64,000 nucleotides of DNA from Luteimicrobium xylanilyticum (GTDB lineage: Bacteria > Actinomycetota > Actinomycetes > Actinomycetales > Cellulomonadaceae), in the NCBI RefSeq assembly GCF_009429125.1, contig NZ_CP045529.1:1488001-1552000 (forward strand). Reading direction: 5' to 3'. The notes beneath the pieces were generated by a model that searched no databases, was not told the DNA's origin, and saw nothing but the letters and a program-made list of their open reading frames with translations. Below, piece after piece: positions 62,101-64,000 of this stretch (positions are counted from its first letter, which is position 1; each line of letters starts with the position of its first letter). The translations under genes were made by a program, and so were the position numbers.

Positions 62101-62721
62101 GGGCAGCTAGGGCGCGTCAACCCGCTCGCCCTCGAGGAGTTCGCGGCCCTCGAGGAGCGCCACACCTTCCTGACCGAGCAGCTCGCCGACCTGAAGAAGT
62201 CCCGCGCCGACCTGCTCGAGATCGTCAAGGAGATCGACGAGCGCGTCGAACGCGTCTTCGCCGAGGCCTACGCGGACACCGCCGCCCAGTTCGAGCAGGT
62301 GTTCCCGCGGCTGTTCCCGGGCGGCGAGGGACGGCTCGTGCTCACCGACCCGTCGGACATGCTCGCGACCGGCATCGAGGTCGAGGCGCGCCCCGCCGGC
62401 AAGAAGGTCAAGCGGCTGTCGCTGCTGTCGGGCGGCGAGCGGTCGCTGACCGCCGTCGCGCTCCTCGTGTCGATCTTCAAGGCGCGGCCCAGCCCGTTCT
62501 ACGTCATGGACGAGGTCGAGGCCGCGCTCGACGACACCAACCTCGGGCGGCTCCTCGAGATCTTCGCCGAGCTCCAGCGCGACTCCCAGCTCATCGTGAT
62601 CACGCACCACAAGCGCACCATGGAGATCGCCGACGCCCTGTACGGCGTGACGATGCGCGGCGACGGCGTGACGACGGTCATCTCGCAGCGCCTGCGCTCC
62701 GAGGAGCCCGTCGGCGCGTAG
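59140..62721 (+). CDS. smc: Chromosome segregation SMC ATPase
   Basis: 1193 aa. GTG start gives HLKTLTLRGFKSFASATTL, the standard opening. Walker A is GPNGSGKSN (about 31-39). Two long coiled coils rich in Ala/Glu/Arg flank a hinge at about 505-660. The C-terminal ATPase half has signature LSGGERSLTAVALL (about 1097-1110) and Walker B FYVMDEVEAALDD. The homodimer with ScpA/ScpB organises and separates the chromosome. It is followed by a small membrane gene and ftsY. Confidence 0.97.
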   Translation: MHLKTLTLRGFKSFASATTLRFEPGVTCVVGPNGSGKSNVVDALAWVMGEQGAKSLRGGKMEDVIFAGTAGRPPLGRAEVSLTIDNADGALPIEYSEVTISRTLFRSGGSEYAINGSSCRLLDIQDLLSDSGIGREMHVVVGQGQLDAVLRATPEERRGFVEEAAGVLKHRKRKEKAVRKLDAMQGNLTRLADLTSEVRRQLGPLGRQAEVARKAQFIQADVRDARSRLLADDLAQALASLEQDLAGETALREQQARVEGDLGAAREALTALEQQAAAASPAVTEANDTYYRLSSLRERLRGTQTLAAERLRLLGTAEPVQRGTDPDDLDAQAARARDAERELTSEVELARAALEAAVAARSEAEEVAAAGERALAALQRASADRREGLARLSGQVAAQRSRVEATQAELGRLREAVAEAERRGTEAGARFTELEAKVVGDEAGEVDLDTEHEEAARDLEAAVARVTGLKEQAAEAERDRTQWSARVEALELSLDRKDGAGALLADDRPGTLGSVAATLAVEPGFEDAVAAALGPLADAVAVESLDAAVDALRWLREQDAGRAALVVGEPGAAGPSRPDGVALPDGARWATEVVTASPGARPGLDALLADVVVVPDLAHGRALVAAHPAVRVVTLGGDLLAGAHAAGGSASSPGVLHLQAALEEGRHALELAVAAGERARFELAGAADAEESARARHDETLARLNESDARLAAVAEELGHLGATARAARAEAERAGERLATAEASLVEQEEALAALAARLEAAELAPEESEDAIDAATDERDARAQAATAARQQETEARLALRTSEERARALSGRAQSLARAAAAEREARRVAAEREQARAVQAARAQAVGTGAGLALAAVERAVAQAADERAAAEAARAEREAGLVTARADVERLTAELRELTDVAHRDEVARAQQQLRVEQLQQRAVDELGVDPEVLVDEFGPHRAVPVLDAAPAPDDDPDAPPREVPFDRAEQEKRLRTAERRLGQLGRVNPLALEEFAALEERHTFLTEQLADLKKSRADLLEIVKEIDERVERVFAEAYADTAAQFEQVFPRLFPGGEGRLVLTDPSDMLATGIEVEARPAGKKVKRLSLLSGGERSLTAVALLVSIFKARPSPFYVMDEVEAALDDTNLGRLLEIFAELQRDSQLIVITHHKRTMEIADALYGVTMRGDGVTTVISQRLRSEEPVGA

Positions 62722-62841
62722 GCGGCCGGCCGAGATCACGGTGCGGTCACGGATACGGAGCAGTTGTGTGCCCTGGGTGAAGGTCGATATCGATTCGGAA
62801 ACGCACAGGGTGCCCGGCGTGCGGCCCCAGGGTAGGCGCCG

Positions 62842-63174
62842 ATGCTTAAGAGCGTGGTGCAGCTCTGGTTCTGGATGGTCGTCGCTCTCGTCGCCGCGGT
62901 CGCGGTGCTCTACGCCGTGCTCCGGGTCGAGCGGCGGGACAACCCCGAGGTGCCCGCAGGCGGCATGCGGGGGTTCGTCGCCGACTTCCGGGCCGGCTGG
63001 CAGGACATCCGCGCGGACCGGTTCGCGCGCCGCCACCCGGACCGCGCGCCCAACGTCGCCGCGCACCTGGCCCCGCCCGTCGTCGACACCCAGCTCGACG
63101 ACGTCTTCGAGTGGGCCGAGCAGGACGACACGAGCCGCGACTGGCACGACTGGCGGCACGCCACTCGCGGCTGA
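62842..63174 (+). CDS. Small single-span membrane protein of unknown function
   Basis: 110 aa, ATG start. One membrane helix near residues 8-27 (LWFWMVVALVAAVAVLYAVL), then a soluble part beginning RVERRDNPEVPAGG and containing FVADFRAGWQDIRADRFARR and a C-terminal acidic/aromatic segment (DTSRDWHDWRHATRG). Position between smc and ftsY suggests co-expression, but no family was recognised. The 120-nt gap upstream is AT-richer and holds the palindrome TCGATATCGA (62784-62793). Confidence 0.65.
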   Translation: MLKSVVQLWFWMVVALVAAVAVLYAVLRVERRDNPEVPAGGMRGFVADFRAGWQDIRADRFARRHPDRAPNVAAHLAPPVVDTQLDDVFEWAEQDDTSRDWHDWRHATRG

Positions 63175-63222
63175 TCCCTCTCCGACCCGCCCCGTCGGGT
63201 AGGCCGGGACCGTCCGGCCTGG

Positions 63223-63228
63223 GAGACT
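63223..63228 (+). promoter_or_regulatory. -10-like GAGACT before ftsY
   Basis: GAGACT ends 7 nt before the GTG at 63236. It deviates from TANNNT at the first base, so this is weak, but the spacing equals that at smc and ndk. Confidence 0.3.
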
Positions 63229-63235
63229 GGTCCGC

Positions 63236-64000
63236 GTGAAGGACCTCTGGCTGTGGATCGTCATCGCTGTCGTGCTCGTCGCCGTCGTGGCGGGCCTCGT
63301 CGGGAACCGGGTCGGCGCATCGCGCCGACGTCGCGCGGGCGGTGCACCCGCGGCCCCGCCGGTCGCCGAGGCGCCACCGTCCCCGGAGCCGTCATCGTCG
63401 ACGGCCACGGCGCCGGAGGCCCCGGCGGTCGGACGCGCGGTCGCCGAGCCCGACGTCGCCGAGGCCGAGGTCGCGCCCCAGCTCGAGCGCCCGGAGCCTG
63501 TCGCCGGCCGGCTCGCCCGGCTCCGAGGTCGCCTGGCTCGCTCCGGCTCGCCGCTCGGTGCGCGCCTGCTCGCGGTCCTGTCCCGCGACCACCTGACCGA
63601 CGACGACTGGGACGAGCTCGAGGAGACCCTGCTCCTCGCGGACGTCGGCGCGGGCCCGACGGGCGAGATCGTCGAGGCGCTGCGGACTCGTGTCCGCGTC
63701 GAGGGCGTCAAGGACCCCGCCGCGGTGCGCGAGCTCCTGCGCTCCGAGCTCCTCGCGATCGTCGACCCCACCCTCGACCGGTCGCTCTCGACCGAGCGGC
63801 ACCCCGGGCCCGACGGGAGCGGGGTGCCCGCCGTCGTGCTCGTCGTCGGGGTCAACGGCACCGGCAAGACCACGACCATCGGCAAGCTCGCCCGGGTGCT
63901 CGTCGCGGAGGACCGCAGCGTCGTCCTCGGAGCGGCGGACACCTTCCGTGCGGCCGCCGCGGACCAGCTCGAGACCTGGGGCTCACGCGTCGGCGTCCCG
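63236..64000 (+). CDS. ftsY: Signal recognition particle receptor FtsY, N-terminal part (3' end outside window)
   Basis: GTG start; 255 codons visible before the right edge. One N-terminal membrane helix (DLWLWIVIAVVLVAVVAGLV) anchors it, as usual in actinobacteria. A Pro/Ala/Glu-rich A-region extends to about residue 85, the N-domain helical bundle includes LTDDDWDELEETLLLADVG, and the G-domain begins with P-loop GVNGTGKTTTIGKLA and the DTFRAAAADQLETW motif. It docks SRP-ribosome complexes at the membrane. Confidence 0.95.
   Translation, partial: MKDLWLWIVIAVVLVAVVAGLVGNRVGASRRRRAGGAPAAPPVAEAPPSPEPSSSTATAPEAPAVGRAVAEPDVAEAEVAPQLERPEPVAGRLARLRGRLARSGSPLGARLLAVLSRDHLTDDDWDELEETLLLADVGAGPTGEIVEALRTRVRVEGVKDPAAVRELLRSELLAIVDPTLDRSLSTERHPGPDGSGVPAVVLVVGVNGTGKTTTIGKLARVLVAEDRSVVLGAADTFRAAAADQLETWGSRVGVP

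Overview
The window reads as chromosomal DNA from a very high-GC actinobacterium. Gene content (ClpP1/ClpP2/ClpX, an ileS T-box of the actinobacterial type, F420 biosynthesis and F420-dependent enzymes, a DUF222-HNH protein, a WYL regulator, frequent GTG starts and GTGA/ATGA overlaps) fits the order Micrococcales, near Cellulomonadaceae/Promicromonosporaceae. This placement is inferred from gene content and style only.

Layout. 1-2.7 kb: end of a SpoIIE-type phosphatase, a CHASE3 histidine kinase and a single-domain response regulator. 2.7-3.0 kb: tRNA-Gly and tRNA-Pro on opposite strands. 3.3-8.2 kb: protein-quality genes tig, clpP1, clpP2 and clpX, then a chorismate mutase. 8.2-11.4 kb: a DapA-family enzyme, a divergent LysR regulator broken by a one-base frameshift, and an Rv2629-like release-factor-fold protein. 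11.4-15.7 kb: valS (archaeal-like form), a VOC protein and a divergent WYL regulator with a perfect operator-like palindrome. 15.7-26.9 kb: an F420-rich region with an F420-dependent G6PDH-family enzyme, cofE, cofC, cofD, a deazaflavin-dependent reductase, and a three-gene ABC transporter matching the proposed F420-0 uptake cassette; a squalene-cyclase-fold protein, an SOS-boxed DUF222-HNH gene and an HhH-GPD protein lie among them.

26.9-38.7 kb: a nine-gene minus-strand cluster running from a C-N hydrolase through a dihydropyrimidinase/hydantoinase, an LLM oxidoreductase, a NitT/TauT-type ABC transporter and a class III aminotransferase to an SDR, with a divergent MocR-type regulator. It looks like uptake and breakdown of a cyclic ureide or pyrimidine. 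38.8-42.2 kb: a two-gene surface-glycan unit (a GT29-like/GT-B fusion and a polysaccharide pyruvyl transferase-like protein). 42.3-47.1 kb: an accessory segment with an FtsX-like permease, a MacB/LolD-like ATPase, a small secreted four-cysteine protein whose promoter abuts a C10 tract, and a heavily decayed basic amino acid transporter pseudogene. 47.2-50.2 kb: a light-sensing partner-switching operon (STAS, RsbW-like kinase, bacteriophytochrome-SpoIIE fusion).

50.3-64 kb: ileS behind a T-box, folC, a dhaKLM operon lying between folC and a DUF4233 membrane gene, ndk, smc, a small membrane protein and the start of ftsY. Several genes (LysR, G6PDH-family, SDR, DUF4233, ndk, smc, ftsY) have a TANNNT-like -10 only 6-7 nt before the start codon, suggesting leaderless mRNAs.

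Best candidates for something under-described: the LLM enzyme inside the ureide operon, cofD co-transcribed with an F420-0 transporter, the secreted four-cysteine protein with its ABC pair and homopolymeric promoter, and the GT29-like/GT-B fusion.
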